Shown: positions 54,271-63,646 of the stretch, in pieces
Layout of the letters: every line of letters begins with the position of its first letter
Numbering within the stretch: position 1 is the first letter of the stretch
Origin: Paenibacillus sp. DMB20
GTDB lineage: Bacteria; Bacillota; Bacilli; Paenibacillales; Paenibacillaceae
Length of the DNA stretch: 64,000 nt
Assembly: GCF_000987955.1 (NCBI RefSeq)
Contig: NZ_LAZU01000036.1
Location: 1 to 64,000 of the forward strand
Reading direction: 5' to 3'
Notes under the pieces: model-generated
Told to the model about the DNA's origin: nothing
The model's database searches: none
What the model saw: the letters and a program-made list of their open reading frames with translations, nothing else
Translations under genes and position numbers: made by a program

Positions 54271-55811
54271 ATGTATAGCATTTTTCTCGTAGATGACGAA
54301 GAGCTGGAGCTTGAGATGATCCGAGATTATATTCGTTGGGAAGAGATGGGGATATATGTAGCCGGAACAGCCCTGAACGGCAGGGATGCCCTGGAGAAAA
54401 TCGAGGTGATTCAGCCCGATATCGTACTGACGGACGTCCAGATGCCCGTCATGAACGGGTTGATATGGCGAAACGGGTGAGTGAGTTATTCGACTGGATT
54501 CAGTTCGTCTTCCTGACTGGACACGATGAATTCAATTATGTGAAGTCGGCCTTAAACGTGGGAGCCGTCGGCTATTTATTGAAGCCGCTGGATCTGAGCG
54601 AAATTGTAAGCGTTATCGATAAAGTCAAGCGGCGCTGCGAGGAAGTGCGGATGAAGAACCGCTCCATTCGCGTGACCAAATCCAATATTGTACGAGAGAT
54701 GATATTCGAGCAGAATGAGGAGCGATTCCGAAACCTTGCTGCCAGCTACCATAAGCTGTCCCGCCATACGGAGCCGAGAACGTATACCCTTACGCTGCTC
54801 GGCATCGATGCTCCGCACGCTGCACAGCCGGGGCTGTCCCTCGAGGATGGTATGGCGCGCCTGCAGACGTTTATGGAGGAGTGGCTTGCGGACAAGAAAC
54901 TCGAGGCGGATCTGGTCATCTGCCGGGAAGGTGAGCTGGGCATCTTCATGGATGCCGCCAGCCATCTGAGCCGCTTTACGTGGGAGGATCTGCTGAAGCA
55001 GATGCAGCATACGCTGGGCTTTACGATGACCGCGGCCGTGAACGAGGAGCCGGAAGAGCTGTCCCGCATCCAGGATGTATACCGGGAGACGCGGCAGATG
55101 CTGGAGGAGATGTTTTACGTCGGGAACGGGAGAGTCATCTATGCCAAGGACGTGTTGCGGCAGCTGGAGAGCCGGCAAATTCCCCCTTTCCAAGAAGCGG
55201 CCTATTTCGAGGATATTCATCAGCTGGCGTCCGATCAGGCCGCGCAGAAGCTGCGGGATTACTTCAACCGGCTGGTCATGCTGCGAATCCGAAAAACCGA
55301 AGTGTGCGACTTCGCCATCGGACTGGTGGAGCGTCTGCTGGAGGGGATTCACGAACCGATCACGGAGAGCCACAAGCGGGCGGAGCTTTACCATGCCATC
55401 TATCAGTGCCGAACCATTATCGAAATCGAAGCGATCATCATGGATTTTGCCGGGCATGCGATTCGGACGCTGGAACACCGGTTCATGGACAAAAATGCAA
55501 GGCTGGTGCACCAGGTGCGCACGACGATCGACCAGACCTATCACCAGGCCATCACGATCAACAGCTTGTCCGATCAGGTGTATCTGTCTCCCAACTACCT
55601 GCGTTCCATCTTTAAGGAGAAAACCGGCATGACGATCCATGATTACCTAACGAGAATCCGGCTGAACAAAGCCAAGGAGCTGCTGGCCGACGATTCGCTT
55701 AAAGTACAGGACATCGCCCAAAGGGTCGGTTATGAGAGCACATCCTACTTCATTTCCTTATTCTTAAAAAGCCAAGGAGTTACGCCGAATGAATACCGCA
55801 AAAACATCTAG
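54271..55811 (+). CDS. YesN-type response regulator, AraC output (frameshift at about 54460)
   Basis: About 513 residues repaired. Receiver: FLVDDEELELEMIRDYI, phosphoacceptor Asp in DIVLTDVQMPVMNG, KPLDLSEI. C-terminal AraC pair: ITINSLSDQVYLSPNYLRSIF and LKVQDIAQRVGYESTSYF, ending TPNEYRKNI. One G appears missing in AACGGGTTGAT (near 54459); adding it gives MPVMNGVDMAKRVSEL. Start ATG 54271 is seven bases behind AGGGGG; ATG 54265 touches it. Overlaps the kinase gene by 23 bases. Likely activates the LplBC/binding-protein/GH36 unit. Confidence 0.9.
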
Positions 55812-57624
55812 CCCGTCCGGCCCGTGGAGCCGGCTGGCAGGGGCTTTCCCGTTCGCGCACTTACGCGCATACACCAATTGGCGGCTCCGGCACAAATTCT
55901 TTTTCATCTTTCTGATCGTGATCATCCTTCCGTTCTCGCTGCTGATCTATTATTCGTATTCTTCGACCCGCAGCACGATTACGGAGCATACCTATACGGC
56001 GCTGGGCGGATCGCTGGCACAGATTAACACTAACGTGGAAAAGCGGCTGGAGTATTACAATCAGCTGTCGAACATCCTCTACATGGATGCGCAGCTCCGC
56101 AATTATCTGTCTACTGATTATGAGCAGGCGTACTATTATCTGGATGCCTTCCAATATATCAACCGGACGCTGCCGTCCCTGATGACCCTGAATGCCAACA
56201 TTCTGGGCATCACGATTTATACGGGGAACCATACCCTCTATTCCGACGGTCAATACGTCAAATATACGGAAGAGCTGCCCCGGGCGATGGAGGAGCAGGT
56301 GCTGGATGCCGCCGGCAATACGGTGTACTTCCATTCCGGGAATTTCAAGGCCGATGATGCACATATCACCATTGCCCGTTCGTTAAGTTATTTCAGCCTG
56401 CAGCATCCGTACGGGATATTGACCATGGATATTAACGCGAACGAATTCTACTCCCTGATCAAAATGGAGAACGACAACAAAAGCGTCTATATTATCGACG
56501 AGTTTGGCGGCGTGATCAGTACGGGGGATCAGAACCTCCAATCGAACCAGCTGTTCGACGTGTTTCCGATTCAGGAGCGGATGACCCAGGATGCGGGCTC
56601 ATTCGATATGAAGATTAACGGCCAGGAGCGTTTTTTCACGTATAAAAAGCTCAGCAACGGTTGGTCCACGGTCATCACCGTGCCCTACGACGAGCTGCTG
56701 GCCAATGCGAATCAGGCGACCAAGAACGTTATCTGGTTCTCCGTGCTGGCGATTGGCATTGCCATCCTGCTGCTCTATTTTACGACCAAGGTCATGACCA
56801 AGCGGATCGAGGTGCTGCTGCAGCAGATCCGGAAGGTGGAGCGCGGAGATTTCCGGCTGTCGATTAAGCCGATGGGGCATGACGAGATCGGTCAGGTGTC
56901 TTTTGCGTTCAATAAGATGGCCTCGACGATACAGTCCCTGATCCATGACGTATACGTGAAGGAAATCGCAAGGAAGGAGTCGGAGCTGAATACGCTCCAG
57001 GCCCAGATCAACCCCCATTTTATGTACAACACCTTGTCCTCGATCTCTTCCCTGGCGATCAAAGAAGGGGCTATGCAGGTGTACCAGATGGTCAATTATT
57101 TGGCCAAGTATTACAGAGTGTCGCTGAACAAAGGAAAGCGCATCATTCTGCTGGAGCAGGAAATCAATCTGGTGAAGAATTATGTCGCGATCCAGAAGAT
57201 CCGGTTCCGGGACAAGCTTCATATGCACTACGACCTGGATGAGCAGCTGTTCGGGAACACAACGATCAAGCTGATTCTGCAGCCGTTCATCGAGAACTGC
57301 ATCAATCATGCCATTGGGGACGAATCGGGAATCAACATTAACGTGAAGCTCAGGCAGGAGGGAGACGACATCTTGCTCCAGGTCATCGACGACGGCATCG
57401 GGATGAAACCCGAACAGCTCGATCACGCGCTGAACAAATCGGATAATCTGTCAGGCTACGGCGTGAAAAACGTGGATGACCGGATCAAACTGACCTACGG
57501 TGAAGAATATGGCGTCAGCATCTTCAGCCGGCTAGGCATCGGAACCGCGGTGACCATTCGGATACCTGTAATCTCCGATAGGCATCCTGCAAACGAACGG
57601 GACCCGCAGCAGGCGTTACCCTGA
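55789..57624 (+). CDS. YesM-type sensor histidine kinase
   Basis: 611 residues, intact. Membrane helix near 40-60 (FFFIFLIVIILPFSLLIYYS), extracellular Cache-type sensor to about 300, second helix (VIWFSVLAIGIAILLLYF), HAMP, then His_kinase with INPHFMYNTLSSIS and the ATPase segments IKLILQPFIENCINHAIG and VIDDGIGMKPEQL, SGYGVKNVDDRIKLTYG. Start ATG 55789 lies in the end of the regulator gene with AAGGAG nine bases upstream. Partner of the YesN-type regulator; senses an extracellular sugar signal, presumably via the binding protein or glycan. Confidence 0.93.
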   Translation: MNTAKTSSPSGPWSRLAGAFPFAHLRAYTNWRLRHKFFFIFLIVIILPFSLLIYYSYSSTRSTITEHTYTALGGSLAQINTNVEKRLEYYNQLSNILYMDAQLRNYLSTDYEQAYYYLDAFQYINRTLPSLMTLNANILGITIYTGNHTLYSDGQYVKYTEELPRAMEEQVLDAAGNTVYFHSGNFKADDAHITIARSLSYFSLQHPYGILTMDINANEFYSLIKMENDNKSVYIIDEFGGVISTGDQNLQSNQLFDVFPIQERMTQDAGSFDMKINGQERFFTYKKLSNGWSTVITVPYDELLANANQATKNVIWFSVLAIGIAILLLYFTTKVMTKRIEVLLQQIRKVERGDFRLSIKPMGHDEIGQVSFAFNKMASTIQSLIHDVYVKEIARKESELNTLQAQINPHFMYNTLSSISSLAIKEGAMQVYQMVNYLAKYYRVSLNKGKRIILLEQEINLVKNYVAIQKIRFRDKLHMHYDLDEQLFGNTTIKLILQPFIENCINHAIGDESGININVKLRQEGDDILLQVIDDGIGMKPEQLDHALNKSDNLSGYGVKNVDDRIKLTYGEEYGVSIFSRLGIGTAVTIRIPVISDRHPANERDPQQALP

Positions 57625-57746
57625 ATGAAAGACATTTTGCATCATGGATTGTAAGATTGCGTTATAGATCAATGAACTCCCGATTTTTACAATGATAGAT
57701 ATATTCGAGCACATGAATATGACGACCTTAGAAAGGGGTTCAGGGA

Positions 57747-59360
57747 ATGAAGAAACTAAAATTGATTCTGGTAGCAGCGCTCGTTATGACAACGCTTTCG
57801 GCTTGCGGCGGCAACCAGAAGGCGGCATCGGGCGGAGACAGCGGTACGAATGCGAACAGCAGCGCGCCGATCACGTTAACCTGGTTTGACCAAAACACGG
57901 GGGATGCCTTTACCAATCCGGTCGCTAAAGTGATTACGGAAAAAACAGGCGTGACCGTCGAGATCCAGCAGCCTACGGGCAATCCGGTTGAGAAGCTGAA
58001 TCTGATGCTGGCCAGCGGCGATCTTCCGGACGTTATTTTGATGAGTCGTGGAAGCGATATCATGAACAAGTATATTACCTCGGGCGCGGTGATCCCGCTG
58101 AATGACCTGATTGAAGAGCACGGACCGAATATCCAAAAAATGTACGGCGACACGCTCGCCAAAACGCGAAGCGAGGACGGCAACAATTATTATTTCTCCA
58201 ACTGGTACGGCTTGGAGCAGTACCCGGTATTCGGATTCATGATGCGCATGGACATCATGAAGGAGCTGGGCGTCGGCGATAAGGTGAGCAACGGCGAACC
58301 GTTTACCGCGGAGGAATTCGAAGAGCTGCTGGTTAAGTTCAAGGAGAAATATCCAACCATCGACGGAAAAGAAAGCATTCCGATGACGCTGGGCGGCGAG
58401 AATGTCGGAGCGGTGACCGGCAGCTTCAAGGGCATGTACGGCATGATGCCGTATTATGAAACGAACGGAGAGCTGAAGAAGGACGTCCGCGATCCGCGCT
58501 ATCTCGAAATGGTCAAATATCTGAATTCCCTTTACCGCAAAGGCCTGCTCGATAAGGAATGGGCGACGATGAAGACCAAGCAGTTCGAGCAGAAGCTCGG
58601 CAACGGCAACGTATTTGCCACGGCGGAAGCGCTCTGGAATGTAGGCAATGCGAATGCGCTGCTCAAAACCGAAGCAGCCGATAAAGCCACCGAGGAGGAG
58701 CGTCAGTTCTACCAATATAAAGTGCTGGCCCCGGGCGTGAAACCGGAAGAGGCCACTTACGGGCCGAAGAGCTCCCTGGGCTGGGACGGCATCGCCATCA
58801 GCCGCTCCAACAAGGATCCGGTCCGGACGATGAAGCTGCTGGATTTCCTGGCCAGCGAGGAAGGCCAGTATCTCCTGATGTGGGGAGTAGAGGGCGAGCA
58901 TTGGGACATGAAGGACGGCAAGCATGTGCCAAGACAAGAAGTGCTGGACGCTTTCAAGAAGAATTGGGACGAAGCTTCCCGTACGACGGGCATTCGCAAG
59001 TGGACCTGGATGATCAAGAACGGTCCTGGCGAGGACGGAACCCCGTATGACCTGATGGGCCGTTACCAGACCGATCCGGTCACGGATCTGGCGATCAAGA
59101 ACCTGGCCGATACGTCGTTTGATACGGCGCCGTACGACAATCTGGGTCCGGCTGGCGGAACGCCGGATGCCATTATGGAAACGAAGGTGAACGACACCAT
59201 CAATAAATATTTCCTGAAGATGGCCCTGTCGCCGTCCGAGGAACAAGTGGTGGAATCCTATAACCAGATGATGGCCGAGATCGAGGCGGCTGGCCTGGCC
59301 AAGCTGGAAAAGATTTATACGGACAACTTCAACAAACGTCAAGAGCTGTGGGGCAAATGA
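57747..59360 (+). CDS. Oligosaccharide-binding lipoprotein (LplA type)
   Basis: 537 residues, the usual large size of LplA-family binding proteins. Lipoprotein signal MKKLKLILVAALVMTTLSAC with Cys20, Gly/Ser linker, then ITLTWFDQNTG, ASGDLPDVILMSRG and LGWDGIAISRSNKDPVR. Outer membrane-face receptor for the divergent LplB/LplC permeases. Between the kinase gene and the GH36 gene. AAAGGGG ribosome site region upstream of ATG 57747. Confidence 0.92.
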   Translation: MKKLKLILVAALVMTTLSACGGNQKAASGGDSGTNANSSAPITLTWFDQNTGDAFTNPVAKVITEKTGVTVEIQQPTGNPVEKLNLMLASGDLPDVILMSRGSDIMNKYITSGAVIPLNDLIEEHGPNIQKMYGDTLAKTRSEDGNNYYFSNWYGLEQYPVFGFMMRMDIMKELGVGDKVSNGEPFTAEEFEELLVKFKEKYPTIDGKESIPMTLGGENVGAVTGSFKGMYGMMPYYETNGELKKDVRDPRYLEMVKYLNSLYRKGLLDKEWATMKTKQFEQKLGNGNVFATAEALWNVGNANALLKTEAADKATEEERQFYQYKVLAPGVKPEEATYGPKSSLGWDGIAISRSNKDPVRTMKLLDFLASEEGQYLLMWGVEGEHWDMKDGKHVPRQEVLDAFKKNWDEASRTTGIRKWTWMIKNGPGEDGTPYDLMGRYQTDPVTDLAIKNLADTSFDTAPYDNLGPAGGTPDAIMETKVNDTINKYFLKMALSPSEEQVVESYNQMMAEIEAAGLAKLEKIYTDNFNKRQELWGK

Positions 59361-59428
59361 TCTGGCCAAGGGGAGTCAAAAGATGCTTCGTCTTACCATA
59401 TCAACACGAATCGGAAGGATGATATTCT

Positions 59429-61540
59429 GTGACCATTCAATACCAAGAACCGTTTCGCGTGTTTGCGATACAAACCGATAACAGCTCCTATCTGTTCGGC
59501 ATCAATGACAGCGGCAACCTGCAGCATCTCTACTGGGGGGAGCCGGTCGCGATCGAAGATGCGGCGTCGCTGCTGCGGCCGAGATCGCACAGCTCGTTTG
59601 ACGCGGAAGTCCATTCGGAGGTGGAGGAATACGGCTTCTGGGGCGGCGTCAAATACAGCGAGCCCAGCCTGAAGGTCCGCATGCCGGATGGTGTGCGCGA
59701 CTTGGCGGTTCGTTATGCCGGGCACCGCACGCTGCAGACGGAAGGCAGGGAGACGCTGATCATCGTCATGAAGGACGAAGCGTACCCGCTTGAAGTGGAG
59801 CTGTCCTACCGGGCGATTCCCGAGTGCGACCTGATCGAACGTTCGGCCCGGATTGTCAACCGCGGCGAGGCGGATATCGTGCTGGAGAACGCGCAATCCG
59901 CGGCATGGGTCATCCCCTATCTGGCGGATTACCGCCTCACGCACGTGACGGGAAAATGGTCCGGCGAATTTCAGCTGCGCAGCACCTTCCTCACCGAAGG
60001 AAAGAAGGTGCTGGAATCCCGCAGGGGTTTTACGGACAGCCATGCCAACCCGTGGTTTGCGATGGATGACGGACATGCCACGGAGTCGGCGGGGCATGTC
60101 TGGTTCGGGGCGCTGGCCTGGAGCGGGAACTGGAAGATTACGGCCGAGCGGACGGTCTTCGATCATGTTCGGGTGACCGGAGGCATCAATGATTTCGACA
60201 GCGAGTGGGTGCTGGGAGCGGGAGAAGCCTTCGATACGCCCGGCTTCGTCGGGGGATACAGCAGCGGCGGCTTTGGCGGGATGAGCCGGGGGCTGCACCG
60301 CTATCAGTATTCGGATGTCCTGCCGGGCCGCGAAACGAGACCGGTCTTGTATAACTCCTGGGAAGCAACGTACTTCGATGTCAATGCCAAGGATCAAATG
60401 GCTTTGGCCGAAAGAGCCGCGCGTTTGGGCGTGGAATTGTTCGTCGTGGACGACGGGTGGTTCGGCGGGCGCAACCATGATCGCGCCGGGCTTGGCGATT
60501 GGTTCGTGAACCGGAAGAAGTTCCCGAACGGTCTCGGCGAGCTGATTGACAAGGTGCATGAGCTCGGCATGGATTTCGGCATCTGGGTGGAGCCGGAGGC
60601 CGTCAATCCGGACAGCGACCTGTACCGGGAGCACCCGGATTGGGTGTACCATTTCGAGACGCGGGAGCGCTCGGAGCTTCGCAATCAGCTGCTGCTGAAC
60701 ATTTCGAAGCCGGAGGTTAAGGCTTACATTTTGCAGTTTATGACGGACCTGCTGGAGAAGCATGACATCAAGTTCATTAAATGGGACATGAACCGGACCG
60801 TAACCGAACCCGGGATGAAGGACCATCCGCTTCACCGCCAGAAGGAGATCTGGATTCGCCATGTTCAGAGCCTATACGAGATTTGGGCGGAGCTCCGGCG
60901 GAAATTCCCGCATGTGGCGTTTGAGACCTGCGCCGGCGGCGGAGCGCGCATCGATCTTGCCATCTTCCGGTATGCCGACCAATCCTGGCCGAGCGATAAC
61001 ACCGATGCCTTTGACCGCCTCAGCATTCAGGAGGGCTTCTCGTACACGTATGCTCCGCGGATGATGACCTGCTGGGTGACGGAGTCGCCGACAGGGATGA
61101 ATCGCAGAGAGGTATCCCTGAAATACCGCTTCCACAGCGCCATGATGGGGACGCTCGGCATCGGCTCCAACCTGAATGAGTGGAGCGATGAGCTGATTGC
61201 GGAATCGGCTGAATATGTGGCGCAGTATAAATCCATTCGCCATCTGGTTCAGTTCGGCAGTCAGTATCGCCTAGACTCGCTTCGGCATAAAGGCGTAACG
61301 GCCGTGCAGTACGGCAGCGAAGACGGCAGCGACAACGTGCTGTTTGCGTTCCTGCACAGCCAGAAGCTGGGCGAGCCGCTCCCGAGACTGCGGCTGACCG
61401 GGCTGCAAGCCGATCAGTCGTATGCCATTGAGGGGGTGGCCGGTACATGGAGCGGCAGGGCGCTCATGAACATCGGGATCGAGCTGCCGCTGCGCGGGGA
61501 TTTTGACAGCTTGGTGTATCGGATACAGATTCAACAATAG
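59429..61540 (+). CDS. Alpha-galactosidase, GH36
   Basis: 703 residues, no signal peptide, cytoplasmic. GH36 plan: N-terminal supersandwich, then the barrel with VLYNSWEATYFDV, VVDDGWFGGRNHD, GIWVEPEAVNPDSDLYREHP, nucleophile Asp in FIKWDMNRTVTEPG and acid/base Asp in WPSDNTDAFDRL. CAGGGARIDLAIFRYAD is slightly unlike the usual CSGGGGR form, so substrate preference may differ from raffinose/melibiose. Start GTG 59429 behind GGAAGGA. Same strand and unit as the binding protein; degrades imported alpha-galactosides. Followed by a strong terminator. Confidence 0.93.
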   Translation: MTIQYQEPFRVFAIQTDNSSYLFGINDSGNLQHLYWGEPVAIEDAASLLRPRSHSSFDAEVHSEVEEYGFWGGVKYSEPSLKVRMPDGVRDLAVRYAGHRTLQTEGRETLIIVMKDEAYPLEVELSYRAIPECDLIERSARIVNRGEADIVLENAQSAAWVIPYLADYRLTHVTGKWSGEFQLRSTFLTEGKKVLESRRGFTDSHANPWFAMDDGHATESAGHVWFGALAWSGNWKITAERTVFDHVRVTGGINDFDSEWVLGAGEAFDTPGFVGGYSSGGFGGMSRGLHRYQYSDVLPGRETRPVLYNSWEATYFDVNAKDQMALAERAARLGVELFVVDDGWFGGRNHDRAGLGDWFVNRKKFPNGLGELIDKVHELGMDFGIWVEPEAVNPDSDLYREHPDWVYHFETRERSELRNQLLLNISKPEVKAYILQFMTDLLEKHDIKFIKWDMNRTVTEPGMKDHPLHRQKEIWIRHVQSLYEIWAELRRKFPHVAFETCAGGGARIDLAIFRYADQSWPSDNTDAFDRLSIQEGFSYTYAPRMMTCWVTESPTGMNRREVSLKYRFHSAMMGTLGIGSNLNEWSDELIAESAEYVAQYKSIRHLVQFGSQYRLDSLRHKGVTAVQYGSEDGSDNVLFAFLHSQKLGEPLPRLRLTGLQADQSYAIEGVAGTWSGRALMNIGIELPLRGDFDSLVYRIQIQQ

Positions 61541-61564
61541 ATCATATGTACCCGGAACGAAGGG

Positions 61565-61602
61565 CGCCGTGTTTGTCTGATAGACAATGCGGCGTTTTTT
61601 TT
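61565..61602 (+). terminator. Intrinsic terminator of the GH36 unit
   Basis: CGCCG (61565-61569) / CGGCG (61590-61594) with an inner TTGTCT/AGACAA stem and an eight-base T run at 61595-61602. Confidence 0.9.
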
Positions 61603-61739
61603 GCCGTTGACTTCCACGTTAACGTCCATGTTATGAATGATATTAGATTACATCATGGACATAAAGGAGGGGCGAAATGTGGATGGCGACGCACTTAGCG
61701 GCCGTACCCCCGTATCCTGTCCCAGACTGATGGAGCCCG

Positions 61740-62071
61740 GTTTCTGTCCCGTTCGCGTCCGTTGATTCGGGTCCGGCGGTTCTGCTTCCGGGTTTTGATG
61801 AATATTACTTGGGGGACAAGGATCGGGAGAGCAATTATTGAGTCAGAGCATGATGCCAAAATCGCTCCCTTTCGCTAACGGGGTTTTCCAACCTATTATG
61901 GTTGCAGGAGGAGAAGTGGTCGGTATCTGGAAGCGGGAGATCAAGCGCAGCGGCATCGAAATCACGTTAAGCCCGTTCTCGCCGTTGATCGATCGAGAAC
62001 AGGAGTTTCGGGAAGTGGCTAAGCATTACAGTGATTTCTTAGGACTGCCGATTATACGAATAGAATCATGA
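61740..62071 (+). pseudogene. Broken winged-helix DNA-binding (AlkZ/YcaQ-like) gene, C-terminal part
   Basis: Fragments VLLPGFDEYYLGDKDRESNY (about 61775-61837) and FANGVFQPIMVAGGEVVGIW...KRSGIEITLSPFSPL (about 61859-61990) are the C-terminal half of the HTH_42/winged-helix family related to the DNA glycosylase AlkZ. They sit in different frames with a stop between them, and the N-terminal two thirds of a usual protein of 350-400 residues is absent. The last part reads open to the stop at 62071. Some breaks may be sequence errors, but the missing 5' region makes it a real remnant. Confidence 0.7.
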
Positions 62072-62091
62072 ACGAGAAGGAGGAATAACGC

Positions 62092-62535
62092 ATGGAATCC
62101 ATTATAAAGCTGGAATCTTTGATTTCTGAAGTAACAGAGATTGTAACGGCAATCGACAAGGTGGAATTCAATCTGAAGCTTACGCCTGATAAATGGTCCA
62201 AGAAGGAGATCCTGGGCCATCTATGCGATTCGGCGGTCAATAACCATATCCGATTTATAAAAATATTGGTGTCGGATTACCCTATTGCGATTCAAGGTTA
62301 CGCGCAGAACGATTGGGTCCGGGTGAACGATTACCAGAATCAATATGATCAATCGGATGTTCTGGCACTGTGGCAGCAGGTTAACCGGATGATTCTGCGG
62401 GTCATGCAAAGAGCCGATTCATCCGACTTCCAGAAGAAATGCGTGCTGCCCGATAAAACGGAGGTCACGCTGGAGTGGTTGTTTAACGATTATGTTGATC
62501 ACCTGATTTATCATTTGGAGCAAATCGAGCTTTAA
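62092..62535 (+). CDS. DinB-family protein
   Basis: 147 residues, four-helix DinB/YfiT-like fold. Motifs: KWSKKEILGHLCDSAVNNH with metal-ligand His near residue 45, and the C-terminal DHLIYHLEQI with the second His pair. Members are metal-dependent hydrolases or thiol transferases of mostly unknown substrate. Start ATG 62092 with AAGGAGGAA upstream. Stand-alone gene between the broken winged-helix gene and the YrdB-like gene. Confidence 0.88.
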   Translation: MESIIKLESLISEVTEIVTAIDKVEFNLKLTPDKWSKKEILGHLCDSAVNNHIRFIKILVSDYPIAIQGYAQNDWVRVNDYQNQYDQSDVLALWQQVNRMILRVMQRADSSDFQKKCVLPDKTEVTLEWLFNDYVDHLIYHLEQIEL

Positions 62536-62584
62536 TGCCTGCAGTATAAATAGGTTCATGACATGAAACGGAAGGTGTCCCTCC

Positions 62585-62922
62585 ATGTTCAAAGTACTGA
62601 ATCTCGCCGTCCGATTTATATTGGAATTGATTCTGTTATTTTCGATAGGTTACTGGGGCTTCCATTATGGTTCCGGGCTCATGGCACAGGTTGCACTCGG
62701 TATTGGGCTTCCGCTGCTTGCAGCCGTCATCAGGGGCATGACCATCTCTCCGAAAGCAAGGATCAAGTGCCGCTTGCCGTGGTGCTGCTTATCGAATTTC
62801 TTATATTTACAACCGCAGTGGCATGCCAGATTTACTCGGGCTTTATTACGTTTGCCATCGTGTTTGCTCTTGTGGCTCTGGCCAACCGCTTCATCGTGAT
62901 AAAATGGCGAATGCAGCCGTAG
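62585..62922 (+). CDS. YrdB/DUF2568-family small membrane protein (frameshift near 62765)
   Basis: About 112 residues repaired, four membrane helices. FKVLNLAVRFILELILLFSIGYWG is the conserved first helix; the second half LAVVLLIEFLIFTTAVAC is in another frame. One base seems missing near 62764 (AGGATCAAGTG for AGGATCCAAGTG), and adding it gives ARIQVPLAVVLLIEF. GGAAGG upstream of ATG 62585. Function unknown in the family. Confidence 0.8.
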
Positions 62923-63102
62923 AGAGTATATTGCAGAATTACATGGAGATGCACCTTGCGGGAGGTGGATGAAACGGCTGCCATCGGCCTTATTAGACAC
63001 GGAATAACGGATTGAAATGTTCAGAATAAGGCCCAGGGAAGAAGCGATATTCCTCTTTAATGGGGAGGGGAGGCAGCAGGCTCAACGAATCGCTGAACGC
63101 TT
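62923..63102. other. Gene-free stretch before the intron domain V
   Basis: 180 bp with no supportable gene. The right part may be the end of a group II intron domain IV, because domain V follows at 63103. Confidence 0.4.
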
Positions 63103-63134
63103 ACCGCCGTATACCGAACGGTACGTACGGTGGT
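63103..63134 (+). ncRNA. Group II intron domain V (IIC-like), orphan 3' fragment
   Basis: ACCGCCGTA (63103-63111) pairs with TACGGTGGT (63126-63134, one G-U pair), TACC with GGTA, GAAC tetraloop, and a 2-base CG bulge on the 3' side. This is exactly the architecture of domain V. The CGC triad in the lower helix is the group IIC version. No reverse transcriptase precedes it, so it is the 3' scrap of an intron. Confidence 0.75.
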
Positions 63135-63137
63135 GGT

Positions 63138-63646
63138 GTGCTGTGAAAGGCACATCAGAGATGAGGGAAGGCCCCTCGACGGGGATCGAGTCAGGCGAAT
63201 CCGTCAAACAGCCCTAAGCTGCTGCAATAAAGAGTTGTGGTAGTGAGCGTTTAGGGAAAAGGTTGCCATAAGCAATCATGTGGGATATGCAAAGATGAAC
63301 GAAAGTGAACTGCCGATGAAGTATCGATAGCGTAAAACTTTGTCAAAACCTGTTGTTCACCACTAGGCAGGGAAAAGAGCAGAAGTAGACCTGGAGGCTG
63401 ACTGCTCGGCAAACGGTATTAAGGCAGCATGAGTGCATAACAGGCTCTGATGTGAAACACAGGAACCTGCATCACGATGGTAAGTGAAAAGACACAAGTC
63501 ACAGAAAGGCGAGGTCGAAATAGCAAAGCGTTGATGCAGGGGCGGAGGCGCCTGTAGTAGTCATGAAATTGCTGTAATGGCAATGGAGCGAAGGGGCGCC
63601 ATCATTCAGCTCGAAGCAGAGAACAACTGGTTAACAGGAGGATTCG
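63138..63646 (+). mobile_element. Group II intron, 5' RNA domains of a second intron
   Basis: About 510 bp of highly structured non-coding sequence leading straight to the reverse-transcriptase start. Segments GTAGTAGTCATGAAATTGCT and GAGCGAAGGGGCG...CATTCAGCTCGAAGCAGAG before AACTGGTTAACAGGAGG are typical of the leader of bacterial LtrA-type introns. The 5' end is probably GTGCTG at 63138, immediately behind domain V of another intron, but this is not certain. Confidence 0.65.

Noticed and set aside
57876..60862. Long minus-strand frames opposite the binding protein and GH36 genes
   Set aside because: Shadows of highly expressed-type coding sequence; no ribosome sites or domains.
166..62770. 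Programmed ribosomal frameshifting as cause of the broken genes
   Set aside because: The breaks occur in many unrelated enzymes not known for recoding, in both directions, and without consistent slippery-site plus pseudoknot structures.
63017..63217. 66-codon plus-strand frame before the last intron
   Set aside because: It overlaps the domain V hairpin and the intron 5' end; structured RNA explains the sequence better.
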